NCBI GenBank assembly: GCA_913053875.1
Contig: CAJXGN010000012.1
Span: 1 to 64,000, forward strand
Reading direction: 5' to 3'
Source of the DNA: an uncultured Agromyces sp.
GTDB taxonomy: Bacteria > Actinomycetota > Actinomycetes > Actinomycetales > Microbacteriaceae
DNA: 64,000 bases
Under the pieces are notes generated by a model. It searched no databases. It worked only from the letters and a program-made list of their open reading frames with translations, and was not told the DNA's origin. Both the position numbers and the translations under genes were made by a program. Positions 29,639 to 39,117 of this stretch are shown here, piece after piece; position 1 is the first letter of the stretch; each line of letters starts with the position of its first letter.

Positions 29639-31242
29639 GCGCGGTCGCGGGACCGCAGGCGACGGTGCGTCGCGTCGTCGTCGTGCTGCTGCTCGCGATC
29701 GCCGTGACCATCGCCGCGGTCGGCGTCGCAGGGCTGGTCGAGCGGATGCTGCGGGCCGGCGACTCGCTCGCCGGCACCGACACGACCGGGCTGGCCCTGT
29801 CGCTCGCGTTCGCGCTGGTCGGCGTGCCGCTCGCCGGCCTGCTCTGGTGGCTGCTCTGGCGGCGCTTGGACGAACCGGGGGAGCGCGAGGCGCCGTCGTG
29901 GGGCCTCTACCTGCTGCTCGCGCGCACGGTGTCGCTCGCGGTGGCATCCGTCGCCCTGGCCGAGTGGGCCGCTGCGGCGATACGCGGGCGCTGGCTCGAG
30001 GCGGAGCTCTCGATCGGGCTCGCCTGGGCCGCGGTGTGGGTGTGGCATGCGTGGATGTCCCGTCGCGCGGAGCGAGCGCCGCTGCGGCTCGCCGAGGCGC
30101 CCGCGGTCGTCGGGGCGGCGTGGGGCCTGCTGCTGTGGGCGGGCGGATCGGTCGGCGCGCTGGGCGCGCTCGTCGACGCCGCGGTCGGGTCGTGGGCGGT
30201 CGCCGGCATCGCGGGCGGTTCGTGGTGGACGTCGGTCGCGGTGGCGCTGCCGTGGGTGGCGTTGGGACTCGCAGCGTGGTGGTGGCACGACCGGGTCGAC
30301 GGGGCGCTCGCGGCGCGCACCGCCTTCGCCGACGTGGTGCGGGTGCTGGTCGGTATCGCAGCGGCTGCCGGAGCGGCGCTGTACGGCGTGGGGTTCGTGC
30401 TCTGGGTGCTGCTGCGCCTGGCGTTCGACCGGTCGGAGCCGGCGGCGGAGACGCTGGCGGACCTCGGCGACGGCGTCGCGCTGGCGCTCGTCGGCACGCT
30501 GGTCTGGCGGCTGTACCGACGGCGACTCGAGGGGCGCGACGCGCCGGTGCGTCGCGCAGAGCACCTCGCGGTCGCCGGGGTCGCGGTGATCGCGACGGCG
30601 ATCGGCATCGGGGTGACCGTCAACGGCGGCCTGGCGGCGCTGGTGCCGGCACCGCTCGCGGGGGATGCGCCCTCCACGACGCTGCTGGCGGGTCTCGCCG
30701 CGCTCGCGGTCGGTGCACCCGTGTGGTGGCTGGCGTGGCGACCGATGCGGCCGATACCACCCGAGGAGGCCGCCTCGACGGGGCGGCGCGTGTTCCTCGT
30801 GGTCGTCTTCGGCGTGAGCGCGCTGGTCGCCCTCGTGTCGTTGCTCGTGATCGGCTACCGGCTGTTCGTGGTGCTGCTCGAGGGCGCGGCGGCGGGGGAA
30901 CTCCTCGACGAGGTGCGTGCCCCACTGGGCTGGCTGGTGGCGACCGTGCTGGTCTCGACCTACCACTTCGCGGCGTGGCGCACCGATCGGCGCGTTGCTC
31001 CCACTGCTCCCGAGCGGCGCGGGGTGCGAGAGGTGCTGCTCGTGGCGGGCGGGGACGTCGACGCCTCGGCCCGCGCGCTGAGCGAGCGAACCGGCGCGCG
31101 CGTGACGGCCCGGCGGCGAGTCGACATCGAGACGGCGCCCGACGCGGCATCGCTCATCGAGGCGGTGGAGCGATCGGATGCATCGCGCCTGCTGCTCGTT
31201 GCGGGCGAGCAGGGCGTCGAGTCCGTGCCGCTCGCGGAATGA
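29635..31242 (+). CDS. DUF5671-type multi-span membrane protein
   Basis: A 535-residue integral membrane protein with roughly twelve hydrophobic segments separated by short Arg/Glu-rich loops, a repeat-like layout (WRRL and WRTD motifs after successive helix groups) fitting DUF5671, and a soluble C-terminal tail (about 455-535) with REVLLVAGGDVDASARALSERTG. Very high GC and Trp-rich helices. Function unknown. It is coupled to the small membrane protein upstream and ends a few bases before the minus-strand tRNA-Val. Confidence 0.65.
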   Translation: MSAVAGPQATVRRVVVVLLLAIAVTIAAVGVAGLVERMLRAGDSLAGTDTTGLALSLAFALVGVPLAGLLWWLLWRRLDEPGEREAPSWGLYLLLARTVSLAVASVALAEWAAAAIRGRWLEAELSIGLAWAAVWVWHAWMSRRAERAPLRLAEAPAVVGAAWGLLLWAGGSVGALGALVDAAVGSWAVAGIAGGSWWTSVAVALPWVALGLAAWWWHDRVDGALAARTAFADVVRVLVGIAAAAGAALYGVGFVLWVLLRLAFDRSEPAAETLADLGDGVALALVGTLVWRLYRRRLEGRDAPVRRAEHLAVAGVAVIATAIGIGVTVNGGLAALVPAPLAGDAPSTTLLAGLAALAVGAPVWWLAWRPMRPIPPEEAASTGRRVFLVVVFGVSALVALVSLLVIGYRLFVVLLEGAAAGELLDEVRAPLGWLVATVLVSTYHFAAWRTDRRVAPTAPERRGVREVLLVAGGDVDASARALSERTGARVTARRRVDIETAPDAASLIEAVERSDASRLLLVAGEQGVESVPLAE

Positions 31243-31243
31243 A

Positions 31244-31319
31244 TGGTGGGCGATACCAGACTCGAACTGATGACCTCTTCCGTGTGAAGGAAGCGCGCTA
31301 CCAACTGCGCCAATCGCCC
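31244..31319 (-). tRNA. tRNA-Val (CAC)
   Basis: Full cloverleaf on the minus strand: acceptor stem GGGCGAT/ATCGCCC, D-loop GGTAG, anticodon CAC in TTCACAC, T-loop TTCGAGT. The terminal CCA is encoded (31246-31244), unlike the three neighbouring tRNAs. It begins two bases after the end of the DUF5671 gene. Confidence 0.95.
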
Positions 31320-31477
31320 GTCGCGGTGCCCCGGCGAGCCGGATCCGCGGACTCGATAGTAGCCGATGGACGGGCCCCAGCGCACATCGGCGCGTCCGCG
31401 TCACACGAGGGTCCGTCAGTTTGTGATTCGCGCCGCGAGTGGGTTAGAGTCTCTCTGCACGCAGCGATGCGGGCGAT

Positions 31478-31550
31478 GCGGATGTGGCGCAGTTGGTAGC
31501 GCATCACCTTGCCAAGGTGAGGGTCGCGAGTTCGAGTCTCGTCATCCGCT
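31478..31550 (+). tRNA. tRNA-Gly (GCC)
   Basis: Acceptor GCGGATG/CATCCGC, anticodon GCC at 31511-31513 within CTTGCCAAG, T-loop TTCGAGT. No CCA is encoded. A -10-like TAGAGT lies about 30 bases upstream. Confidence 0.95.
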
Positions 31551-31603
31551 CGGATGGATCGGGCGAGAGCCCGTTTCTTTCTGTGGTGAGAACCCAGGAA
31601 AAC

Positions 31604-31674
31604 GGTGGATTGGCCGAGAGGCGAGGCAGCGGCCTGCAAAGCCGTATACACGGGTTCGAATCCCGTATCCACCT
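31604..31674 (+). tRNA. tRNA-Cys (GCA)
   Basis: Acceptor GGTGGAT/ATCCACC, anticodon GCA at 31636-31638, T-loop TTCGAAT. No CCA encoded. Co-oriented with tRNA-Gly and tRNA-Val(GAC). Confidence 0.95.
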
Positions 31675-31701
31675 CGAACCGCTCCGAATGAGGACGGCAG
31701 C

Positions 31702-31773
31702 GGGCGATTGGCGCAGCGGTAGCGCGCTTCCCTGACACGGAAGAGGTCACTGGTTCGATCCCAGTATCGCCCA
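31702..31773 (+). tRNA. tRNA-Val (GAC)
   Basis: Acceptor GGGCGAT/ATCGCCC identical to that of the minus-strand tRNA-Val, anticodon GAC at 31734-31736, T-loop TTCGATC. No CCA encoded. Last member of the Gly-Cys-Val cluster, followed by a terminator. Confidence 0.95.
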
Positions 31774-31783
31774 CACAGAGAAG

Positions 31784-31802
31784 CCCCCGGCTGAGCCGGG
31801 GG
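31784..31802 (+). terminator. terminator after tRNA cluster
   Basis: 8-bp stem CCCCCGGC/GCCGGGGG with a TGA loop, preceded by AA and followed by TTTCGTCGTTT. A conventional rho-independent terminator for the Gly-Cys-Val tRNA transcript. Confidence 0.8.
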
Positions 31803-31831
31803 TTTCGTCGTTTCGGCGGAGGAGCTCCACG

Positions 31832-31862
31832 CTGCGGGCGCGTCAGGTGGACGCGCCCGCAG
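31832..31862 (-). terminator. terminator after beta-helix gene
   Basis: Perfect 13-bp inverted repeat (CTGCGGGCGCGTC and complement) with a 5-nt loop, 7 bp beyond the stop of the minus-strand beta-helix gene. Confidence 0.75.
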
Positions 31863-31868
31863 CGGGCA

Positions 31869-33932
31869 TCACCAGGCCGACGGGGCCGGCGGGGCGACCA
31901 CGGGCGGGCGGTCGTCGCAGGTGATCGTGTTGGGCAGCACCCACGGCGCCATCCAGGGGCCGGTCGTGTTCACGCCGCTCGAGTCGTTGCCGCCGAGGTC
32001 GACGAGCGAGAACTCGCTGCCGGTGGGCGGGAAGTTGAACGAGCCGCAGTTGTTCACGCCGACCGCGCCGACGTTCCGTGCGTCGACGTTCTCGAACGAC
32101 GCCGATCCTGAGACGCGGGCGCTCACGACCGACGTGCCGGTGCCGTCGACGCGCACGTCCGCGAAGTGCACGCCCGAGATCGAGACCTGGTCCTTCACGG
32201 GCCAGTCCGACACGAGCATGATCGCGTTGTACGTGCTGTCGAGGTAGTGGTCGCCGGTCACGCGCACGTCGGCCCGGTCGATCGAGCGGTCGAGCGCGTA
32301 GAACCAGATCGCGCCGAGCCCGATGTTCCAGTTGAGCTCGTACGTGCCGGCCCGCACCGTCGTGTTGTCGGTGAACGCCAGCGTGCCGGTGAACGGTTCG
32401 GCCCCGAAGCGCGCGCCGGCGTGCAGTGCGCTGCCTTCGCGCACCGGGTCCGCGACCAGGTTGCCCTCGACGGTGATGTCCTCGCCGCCGTAGATGGCGA
32501 TGCCGTTCGCCAGCGACGGCGACTGCACGGTGTTGCCGACGAATGCGTTGCCTGCGTTCGTGTCGCCCTGCGCCCACATCGCGAGCCCGTCGTCGCCGGA
32601 GTTCCGCACGAAGTTGCCCTCGGCCACGGAGTTCGTCACGCCGGTGTGGAAGTTCAGTCCGTCGGCGATCTGGTCGACGATCACGTTGTCGCGCACGACG
32701 ACGCCGTCCATCGGCCCGTCGAACCAGAGCCCGACCTTGGTGTGCTCGATGTGCAGGCGCTCGATCGTCGAGTCGCTCATCGCGCCGCCGACGCCGTTGA
32801 CCTGGTCGGTGTCGATGCGTTCGCGCACGTCGCCGCGGATCGAGAAGTCCGACAGGTGCACGTTCGTGCTGCCGCCCTCGGCGGCGTCCTTCCCGTAGAA
32901 CCCGACGCCGGTGTGCACGGAGCCGTCGGCGGCGGGCTTGTGCAACGCCACCTCCTCGCCGAAGACGATCGAGTGCCAGTTGCCGGCGCCGCGGATCGTC
33001 ACGTCGTCGACGATGAGGTGCTCGCTCACGCGGAACTCCCCGGCCGGGATGAACACGTCGACGCCATGGCGCTTCGCCCACCTGATCGCCGTGCGGAACG
33101 CGGGTGCCGCGTCGCGCACGCCGGTCGGGTCGGCGCCGAACTTCGTCACGCTGACCGACTCGTCGGGCTGGGGCAGCGGGGGCGCCACGAGCTCGGAGTC
33201 GAGCAGATCGATCACCGTCCACGCGGCATCCGCCCCCACCGGTGCCGTGAGGCGCACGACCGACCCGGCGGGGTACGTCGCATCCAGCAGCATCCGCTGC
33301 TCGTCGTAGAAGTGCATCGGGCGGAACGGCGTCTCGACGACGTAGTCCTCGCCGGGCACGCACGCGCACTCCGTGATCCACCAGTCGGGGTGCAGCAGCT
33401 GCGCGTTCGGGTCATTCGTGAACGGGTACTGGTTGTAGAGCCACGAGTACTCGGAGGTGAGCTCCATCGCGTGCACCTCGCCGCCGTCGACGGTCACGTC
33501 GAGGGTCGATCGGATGCCGCCGCCGTCGGGTGCGTCCGGAATGCTGTAGCGCACCGTGATGGCGTTGGCGGCCGCGGGCAGGGTGAACTCGACGTGCTCG
33601 CCGGGCTCCAGCAGCACGGCGCTGCGACCGGATGCCTCGGCCGGCAGCGTGTACGCCGTGCGATCGGGTCCGATGATCTCGCCGTTCGTCACGGCGTGCT
33701 CGGCCTCCTGCTCGAGGAACGCCACGTCGGCGCCGCGCCCCATCACGAGCGCGGGGTCGAGGGCGGCGCGCGTGACGGCCGGATCGCCCGTGGCCGGTGA
33801 GGCCTGGGCGGCGACCGGGCCGGCGAGCGCGGCGCCGAGCGCGACGGCCGCAGAGGCGGCGATCGCGAGCGCGCGGCGACCGCGTGGCGGCGCAGCGGGC
33901 GGCGGGGGAACTGGTGTGCTGGAGCGGGTCAT
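31869..33932 (-). CDS. secreted beta-helix glycosidase, probable GH87 alpha-1,3-glucanase
   Basis: A 687-residue exported protein. A signal peptide occupies about 1-44 (Arg-Arg, then [25 protein letters not shown]). Residues 65-250 look like a galactose-binding/CBM35-like beta-sandwich, and 258-650 a right-handed parallel beta-helix ([10 protein letters not shown] start, then repeated VxxNxxxD turns). Three aspartates, D424, D447 and D448 (IADGLNFH and [10 protein letters not shown]), are spaced like the catalytic triad described for GH87 alpha-1,3-glucanase (recalled from the family). The likely role is digestion of fungal or bacterial alpha-1,3-glucan outside the cell; other beta-helix hydrolases remain possible. 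It is an isolated gene next to a tRNA cluster. Confidence 0.6.
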   Translation of the reverse strand: MTRSSTPVPPPPAAPPRGRRALAIAASAAVALGAALAGPVAAQASPATGDPAVTRAALDPALVMGRGADVAFLEQEAEHAVTNGEIIGPDRTAYTLPAEASGRSAVLLEPGEHVEFTLPAAANAITVRYSIPDAPDGGGIRSTLDVTVDGGEVHAMELTSEYSWLYNQYPFTNDPNAQLLHPDWWITECACVPGEDYVVETPFRPMHFYDEQRMLLDATYPAGSVVRLTAPVGADAAWTVIDLLDSELVAPPLPQPDESVSVTKFGADPTGVRDAAPAFRTAIRWAKRHGVDVFIPAGEFRVSEHLIVDDVTIRGAGNWHSIVFGEEVALHKPAADGSVHTGVGFYGKDAAEGGSTNVHLSDFSIRGDVRERIDTDQVNGVGGAMSDSTIERLHIEHTKVGLWFDGPMDGVVVRDNVIVDQIADGLNFHTGVTNSVAEGNFVRNSGDDGLAMWAQGDTNAGNAFVGNTVQSPSLANGIAIYGGEDITVEGNLVADPVREGSALHAGARFGAEPFTGTLAFTDNTTVRAGTYELNWNIGLGAIWFYALDRSIDRADVRVTGDHYLDSTYNAIMLVSDWPVKDQVSISGVHFADVRVDGTGTSVVSARVSGSASFENVDARNVGAVGVNNCGSFNFPPTGSEFSLVDLGGNDSSGVNTTGPWMAPWVLPNTITCDDRPPVVAPPAPSAW

Positions 33933-34261
33933 CGTCGACTCGTGTCCTCTCGGTCGTGCGCGTCATCGGGCACTGCGGGGCGTGCGGTGCCCTCGAGTGC
34001 GGCGAGGCTATTGCCCGCGCGAACCGAGGAACAAGAGTTCGCGCTGAAATGCCGCGAAAAAGTTGGGTTCTTGCGGAATCGAACGCAAGCGGCTGGAAGT
34101 CGTGCGTTCGGGAGGGCCGTGCTTGCACGATCGGCGCAAGCGCGGGCTCCGGGCGCGCGCCCCCGCCGCACCCGCGCCGGGCATCGGTCGCGACTACAGT
34201 TGAGGGGTTGCGTCGCACATTCGTGCGGCGTCGCGTCTCACACTGCAGGGAGTGGATCCAC
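33933..34261. promoter_or_regulatory. divergent control region of beta-helix gene and thrS
   Basis: This 329-bp gap holds no credible gene. Leftward there is TTGTTC (34034-34029), an 18-bp spacer and TAGCCT (34010-34005), a plausible promoter for the beta-helix gene. Rightward, TACAGT (34195-34200) is a -10 candidate for thrS about 60 bases before its start, and the leader can fold into a small GCACATTCGTGC hairpin. The centre (34020-34110) is AT-richer than its surroundings. No T-box element was recognised. Confidence 0.45.
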
Positions 34262-36229
34262 TTGGCCGACGGCTTCGAGCTCTTCACCGATCGATCCGTT
34301 GTCGCGATGCGCGTCAACGGCGAGCTGAAGGACCTCGCGACGACGGTGACCGACGCCGACACCGTCGAGCCGGTCACGATCGACTCGCCCGACGGGCTCG
34401 ACATCCTCCGCCACTCCACGGCCCACGTGCTCGCGCAGGCCGTGCAGCAGGTCAACCCCGACGCGAGGCTCGGCATCGGCCCGCCCGTCACCGACGGCTT
34501 CTACTACGACTTCGACGTCGCCGAGCCGTTCACCCCGGAGGACCTCAAGGCCCTCGACAAGGCGATGGCCCGCATCATCCGCTCGGGCCAGCGCTTCGTG
34601 CGCCGCGTCACCACCGAGGAGGACGCACGCGCCGAGCTCGCCGGCGAGCCCTACAAGCTCGAGCTCATCGGGCTGAAGGGCGGGGCGGATGCCGGTGAGG
34701 ACAACGAGTCGGTCGAGGTCGGCGGCAGTGAGCTGACGATCTACGACAACGTCGACCCGAAGACCGGCGACGTGATCTGGAAGGACCTCTGCCGCGGGCC
34801 GCACCTGCCGAACACCCGCATGATCGGCAACGGCTGGGCGCTCTCGCGCGTCGCGGCCGCCTACTGGCGCGGTTCGGAGAAGAACCCGCAGCTGCAGCGC
34901 ATCTACGGCACCGCCTGGCCGACGAAGGACGAGCTGCGCGCCCACCAGCAGCGCCTCGAGGAGGCCGCGAAGCGCGACCACCGCAAGCTGGGTGCGGAGC
35001 TCGACCTGTTCAGCTTCCCCGACGAGATCGGCTCGGGCCTTGCGGTCTTCCACCCGAAGGGCGGCATCATCCGCCGCGAGATGGAGGACTACTCGCGCCG
35101 CAAGCACGAGCAGGGCGGCTACGACTTCGTCTACTCGCCGCACATCACGAAGGCGAACCTCTTCGAGACCTCCGGCCACCTCGGCTGGTACGCCGACGGC
35201 ATGTTCCCCCCGATGCACCTCGACGAGGCGCGCAACGAGGAGGGCGAGATCACCCGGCAGGGCGCGGACTACTACCTGAAGCCCATGAACTGCCCGTTCC
35301 ACATCCTCACCTACCGGTCGAACGCACGCTCGTACCGCGACCTGCCGCTGCGCATGTTCGAGTTCGGCACCGTGTACCGCAACGAGAAGTCGGGCGTGAT
35401 CCACGGCCTGACCCGCGTGCGCGGACTCACCATGGACGACGCGCACATCTTCACCACGCGCGAGGACATGAAGTCCGAGCTCACCCGCACCCTGCGGTTC
35501 GTGCTCGACCTGCTGAACGACTACGGCCTCACCGACTTCTACCTCGAGCTCTCGACCAAGGACCCCGAGAAGTACATCGGCGACGACGACGTCTGGGAGG
35601 AGGCGACCCAGACGCTCGCGGAGGTCGCCGAGGAATCGGGCCTCGAGCTCGTGCCCGACCCGGGCGGCGCCGCGTTCTACGGCCCGAAGATCTCGGTGCA
35701 GGCGCGCGACGCGATCGGCCGCACCTGGCAGATGTCGACCGTGCAGCTCGACTTCATGCTGCCCGAGCGGTTCGAGCTCGAGTACGCCGCGTCCGACGGC
35801 ACCCGCAAGCGGCCGGTCATGATCCACCGCGCGCTGTTCGGCTCGATCGAGCGCTTCTTCGGCGTGCTCACGGAGCACTACGCCGGTGCGTTCCCCGTGT
35901 GGCTCGCGCCCGTGCAGGTCGTGGGCATCCCGGTCGCGGAGGAGTACGAGTCGTACCTCGGCGCCGTGATCGAGCAGCTCAAGGCCTCGGGCGTGCGCGC
36001 CGAGCTCGACACGAGCGACGACCGCATGCAGAAGAAGATCCGCACGCACACCAAGCAGAAGGTGCCCTTCCAGCTCATCGCGGGCGAGGACGACCGCTCG
36101 CAGAACACGGTCAGCTTCCGGTTCCGCGACGGCAGCCAGGAGAACGGCGTGCCGATCGACCAGGCGGTCGCGCGCATCCGCGCCGTCATCGACGAGCGCC
36201 GGCAGGTCGTCTCGCAGGGCGACTTCTGA
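34262..36229 (+). CDS. thrS: threonine-tRNA ligase
   Basis: Class II aminoacyl-tRNA synthetase of 655 residues. Visible order: TGS domain (1-60), editing domain with [11 protein letters not shown] and the zinc-like CRGPHLPNT, catalytic core with KPMNCPFHI, motif 2 ([22 protein letters not shown]) and motif 3 region ([13 protein letters not shown]), and anticodon-binding domain. I chose TTG at 34262 (LADGFELF) since AGGGAG lies nine bases upstream and no in-frame ATG fits. Its stop TGA shares a base with the next ATG (TGATG), coupling the HIT gene. Confidence 0.95.
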   Translation: MADGFELFTDRSVVAMRVNGELKDLATTVTDADTVEPVTIDSPDGLDILRHSTAHVLAQAVQQVNPDARLGIGPPVTDGFYYDFDVAEPFTPEDLKALDKAMARIIRSGQRFVRRVTTEEDARAELAGEPYKLELIGLKGGADAGEDNESVEVGGSELTIYDNVDPKTGDVIWKDLCRGPHLPNTRMIGNGWALSRVAAAYWRGSEKNPQLQRIYGTAWPTKDELRAHQQRLEEAAKRDHRKLGAELDLFSFPDEIGSGLAVFHPKGGIIRREMEDYSRRKHEQGGYDFVYSPHITKANLFETSGHLGWYADGMFPPMHLDEARNEEGEITRQGADYYLKPMNCPFHILTYRSNARSYRDLPLRMFEFGTVYRNEKSGVIHGLTRVRGLTMDDAHIFTTREDMKSELTRTLRFVLDLLNDYGLTDFYLELSTKDPEKYIGDDDVWEEATQTLAEVAEESGLELVPDPGGAAFYGPKISVQARDAIGRTWQMSTVQLDFMLPERFELEYAASDGTRKRPVMIHRALFGSIERFFGVLTEHYAGAFPVWLAPVQVVGIPVAEEYESYLGAVIEQLKASGVRAELDTSDDRMQKKIRTHTKQKVPFQLIAGEDDRSQNTVSFRFRDGSQENGVPIDQAVARIRAVIDERRQVVSQGDF

Positions 36230-36795
36230 TGCCGGGTCCGTACAGCCCCGACGAGTTCGATCAGGTGCCGACGGATGCCTCGGGCGACCTGCCCGGCGTG
36301 CCCGACGCGTTCCAGCGGCTGTGGACCCCGCACCGGATGGTGTACATCGAGCAGGGCCAGCAGCCCGAGGAGCACGCCTGCCCGTTCTGCCGCGCGCCGG
36401 AGATGGACGACGAGCAGTCGATGATTGTCGCGCGCGGCGAGCACGCCTACGCGCTGCTGAACCTGTACCCGTACAACAGCGGCCACCTGCTCGTCTGCCC
36501 GTACCGGCACATCGCGACCTACGACCAGGCGACGCCCGAGGAGGTCGACGACATCGGCCGCATCACGCAGGTCGCGATGCGCGTGGTGCGCGAGGTCTCC
36601 CGCTGCGACGGCTTCAACATCGGCATGAACCAGGGCCGCATCGCGGGCGCCGGCATCTCGGAGCACCTGCACCAGCACATCGTGCCGCGCTGGGCGCTCG
36701 ACGCGAACTTCTTCCCGATCATCGCCAAGACCAAGGCGATCCCGCGGCTGCTCGGCGACGTGCGCCAGGAGATCGCGGACGCCTGGCCGCGCTGA
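36229..36795 (+). CDS. HIT-family hydrolase/phosphorylase (Ap4A phosphorylase-like)
   Basis: A 188-residue histidine-triad protein: SEHLHQHIVPRW carries the HxHxH motif, and CPFC near residue 49 is a zinc-type element of this subgroup. Its place right after thrS is conserved in actinobacteria, where the M. tuberculosis counterpart (Rv2613c, from recall) is a diadenosine tetraphosphate phosphorylase. Ap4A is a side product of aminoacyl-tRNA synthetases, which makes the pairing functional. It starts on the last base of the thrS stop. Confidence 0.85.
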   Translation: MPGPYSPDEFDQVPTDASGDLPGVPDAFQRLWTPHRMVYIEQGQQPEEHACPFCRAPEMDDEQSMIVARGEHAYALLNLYPYNSGHLLVCPYRHIATYDQATPEEVDDIGRITQVAMRVVREVSRCDGFNIGMNQGRIAGAGISEHLHQHIVPRWALDANFFPIIAKTKAIPRLLGDVRQEIADAWPR

Positions 36796-36796
36796 C

Positions 36797-37660
36797 TCAG
36801 CGCACCTGACGCACGTCGAACTGCAGGCGCGGGTGAGCGTACGCCTCCTGCGACGCGACGAGCTGCAGCTCGCGTTCGCCCGAGTCGTGGGTGTTCGCGA
36901 GCAGGTCGAAGACGCTCGACGCGGTGCGGGCGAGGGCCTCGGCGGCGGAGCCGGTGCGGCGGTAGTGGGCAGTGAAGAGCGCGGCCGTGACGTCGCCCGA
37001 GCCGTTCGCCTTCATCGGCAGGTGCGGGGTCTGCACGATCCAAGCGCCTCGGTCGTCGACCGCGAGCATCTCGATCGTGCCCTCCGGGCGGTCGGGGCGC
37101 TCGACGCTCGTGACGAGCACCGTGCTCGGCCCGGAGGCCCGCACGAGGTCGACCGACGCGAGCGTGGAGTCGAGCGTGTCGGGCTCGGTGTCCGTGAGGT
37201 ACCCCAGCTCGAACTGGTTCGGGGTGACGAGGTCGGCGGCGGGCACCACCCGGTCGCGCAGCAGCACCGGGATGGCGGGCGCCACGAAGCATCCGCTCTT
37301 CGCATTGCCCATGACCGGGTCGCACGCGTAGATCGCGCCGGGATTCGCGGCCTTGACGCGCGCCACGGCGTCGAGGATGACGTCGGCGATGCCCTCGCCG
37401 CCCTGGTAGCCCGAGAGCACCAGGTCGATGTCGGCGAACGCCCCGCGGTCCTCGATGCCGTCGATGACGGCGCGCACGTCGTCGGGGTCGATCATGGGCC
37501 CGCGCCAGGCGCCGTAGCCCGTGTGGTTGGAGAAGTTGACCGTGTAGACCGGCATCACCTCGACGCCGATGCGCTGGAGGGGGAAGACGGCTGCCGAGTT
37601 GCCGACGTGGCCGTAGGCGACGGCGGACTGGATGGAGAGGACCTTCACCCGCTCGATCAT
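36797..37660 (-). CDS. pdxY: pyridoxal kinase PdxY
   Basis: A 287-residue ribokinase-like vitamin B6 salvage kinase that phosphorylates pyridoxal. The N-terminal [21 protein letters not shown] and C-terminal anion-hole motif [13 protein letters not shown] (catalytic Asp) are clear, along with YACDPVMGN. Its ATG overlaps the stop of the upstream MocR-type gene by four bases (ATGA), so regulator and kinase are translated together. The gene ends two bases from the HIT stop (convergent). Confidence 0.92.
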   Translation of the reverse strand: MIERVKVLSIQSAVAYGHVGNSAAVFPLQRIGVEVMPVYTVNFSNHTGYGAWRGPMIDPDDVRAVIDGIEDRGAFADIDLVLSGYQGGEGIADVILDAVARVKAANPGAIYACDPVMGNAKSGCFVAPAIPVLLRDRVVPAADLVTPNQFELGYLTDTEPDTLDSTLASVDLVRASGPSTVLVTSVERPDRPEGTIEMLAVDDRGAWIVQTPHLPMKANGSGDVTAALFTAHYRRTGSAAEALARTASSVFDLLANTHDSGERELQLVASQEAYAHPRLQFDVRQVR

Positions 37661-38997
37661 TCCATCCCCGCGGGGGAGCGGCGTCCACCGGCCGCGGCCA
37701 CCGCGGCCGCGACGTCGGTGGCGAGCCGGTCCGCATCGGCGTCGGACAGGTCGTGCACCGTCAGCCGGAGCCGCGCGCCGGCCGACGCTGCGCCCAGCAC
37801 GAACTCGTCGCCTGCGCGTGCGAGCCACCCGCGCCGCATGAGCTGCTCGGACACGTCGCGCGCGGGCACCGGCAGCGGCACCCAGAGGTTCAGGCCGTCG
37901 CCGGCGACCGTCGGCACGCCGAGTGCGGTGAGGCGCGTGGCGAACGCGTCGTTCCGGGCCGCGTAGTGGGCGCCGGCCGCGCGAATGTCCGACGCGACCC
38001 CGGGGTCGGTCGCGAGCGCGAGCACCAGGCGCTGGAGCAGGTGGCTCACCCAGGTCGTGCCCGGGCTCAGCCGCATCGCGAGCCGGTCGGCGGTCTCGGC
38101 GTCGGACGCGGTGACCGCGAGGCACATGTCGGGCCCGAGGAACTTCGACACCGAGCGCACGAGCGCCCAGCGCCGATGACCGGGGCCGATGATCGAGCGG
38201 AACGGGCTGCGCGAGAGCATCGAGAAGTGGTCGTCCTCGATCACGAGCACGTAGGGATGGTCGGCGAGCACCGCGCGCAGGTCGGCCGCGCGCCGCTCGG
38301 AGAGGCTCGCGCCCGTGGGGTTCTGCGCGCGCGGCGTGCAGACCACCGCGCGTACGCCCTCGTCGAGCGCGGCGCGCAGCCCGTCGACGGTCATGCCCTC
38401 GTCGTCGACCGGCACGGGTACTGGGCGGTACCCGCCCACCCGCACGGTGTGGATGCTGGTGAGGAAGCACGGGTCCTCAAGGGCCACCGCGTCGTCGCGC
38501 ACGAGCGCCTGCGCGAGCAGCCGGTCGACCGCGTCGGCCGCGCCGCTCGTGATCGTCAGGTGCACGTCGGCCGGCGCGAGGTCGGAGGTCATCCACTCGC
38601 GCGCCCAGCGCTCGAGTCCCGGATCGATCACGGGCTCGCCGTAGAGCACCGGCCGGCCGGCCATGCCCGCCAACGCGGGCATCGGGTCGGGGATGCGGTC
38701 GGGGTCGGGATTGCCCGTGGCGACGTCGCGCAGCACGCTGTCGGAGGCGTAGCCCTCTTGCGGGACGACCGCGTGGTCGGCGACGTGGGTGCCGCCGCGC
38801 CCGCGCGTCACCACGACGCCCGCTGCCGTGAGCTGTCGGTACGCCGCGACCGCGGTGTTGCGGTTGACGCCCAGCAGGTCGGCCAGGTTCCGCACGGGCG
38901 GGAGCGGGTCGCCCGGTCGCAGGGCGCCGCGCTCGATGAGCGCACGCACGCTGTCGGCGATGTCGGAGGCCGAGCGGCCGGTGATCTCGAGGGTCAT
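37657..38997 (-). CDS. pdxR: MocR/PdxR-type transcriptional regulator
   Basis: A 446-residue GntR-type winged helix (about 10-75: [32 protein letters not shown]) fused to a fold-type I aminotransferase-like domain with a PLP-binding Lys in [12 protein letters not shown]. MocR proteins of this type sense PLP and control vitamin B6 genes. Its position, divergent from pdxS-pdxT and co-translated with pdxY, supports a PdxR role. The specific function is inferred from context; the family is clear. The intergenic gap holds a perfect palindrome. Confidence 0.88.
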   Translation of the reverse strand: MTLEITGRSASDIADSVRALIERGALRPGDPLPPVRNLADLLGVNRNTAVAAYRQLTAAGVVVTRGRGGTHVADHAVVPQEGYASDSVLRDVATGNPDPDRIPDPMPALAGMAGRPVLYGEPVIDPGLERWAREWMTSDLAPADVHLTITSGAADAVDRLLAQALVRDDAVALEDPCFLTSIHTVRVGGYRPVPVPVDDEGMTVDGLRAALDEGVRAVVCTPRAQNPTGASLSERRAADLRAVLADHPYVLVIEDDHFSMLSRSPFRSIIGPGHRRWALVRSVSKFLGPDMCLAVTASDAETADRLAMRLSPGTTWVSHLLQRLVLALATDPGVASDIRAAGAHYAARNDAFATRLTALGVPTVAGDGLNLWVPLPVPARDVSEQLMRRGWLARAGDEFVLGAASAGARLRLTVHDLSDADADRLATDVAAAVAAAGGRRSPAGME

Positions 38998-39040
38998 GTC
39001 ACGATCCGTCAGGTGTGCGTGGGCGGTGTCGAGCCCATGC

Positions 39041-39046
39041 TATCTT
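39041..39046 (+). promoter_or_regulatory. candidate -10 box of pdxS
   Basis: TATCTT directly abuts the palindrome at 39047-39060 and lies 72 bases before the pdxS ATG. A minus-strand TAGCAT overlaps it and could serve pdxR. Confidence 0.5.
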
Positions 39047-39060
39047 TTGGCCTAGGCCAA
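39047..39060. promoter_or_regulatory. perfect palindrome, candidate PdxR operator
   Basis: TTGGCCTAGGCCAA is a perfect 14-bp palindrome in the 120-bp gap between pdxR and pdxS, immediately downstream of a -10 box. TGGCCTA on each strand resembles the TGG-W-CTA core I recall for the corynebacterial PdxR site. A dimeric regulator could bind both halves. Confidence 0.6.
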
Positions 39061-39117
39061 GCAAGCCGCGTGTCCGCACCTGCGCGATCGCGCGACCTCC
39101 GTCGAAGGGATGCACCG

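Noticed and set aside
31843..33381. Long minus-strand alternative frame within the beta-helix gene
   Set aside because: It is Arg-rich and lacks a family; the other minus frame gives a signal peptide and a coherent beta-helix with catalytic aspartates.
34029..34040. SOS-box-like GAAC-AAGA-GTTC near the beta-helix promoter
   Set aside because: Only the inner GAAC/GTTC arms match; one flank of the CGAAC-N4-GTTCG core is wrong. It is much weaker than the perfect site at 9146-9165.
33933..34261. T-box riboswitch upstream of thrS
   Set aside because: No T-box sequence, specifier hairpin or terminator/antiterminator pair was visible, and the predicted leader is only about 55 bases.
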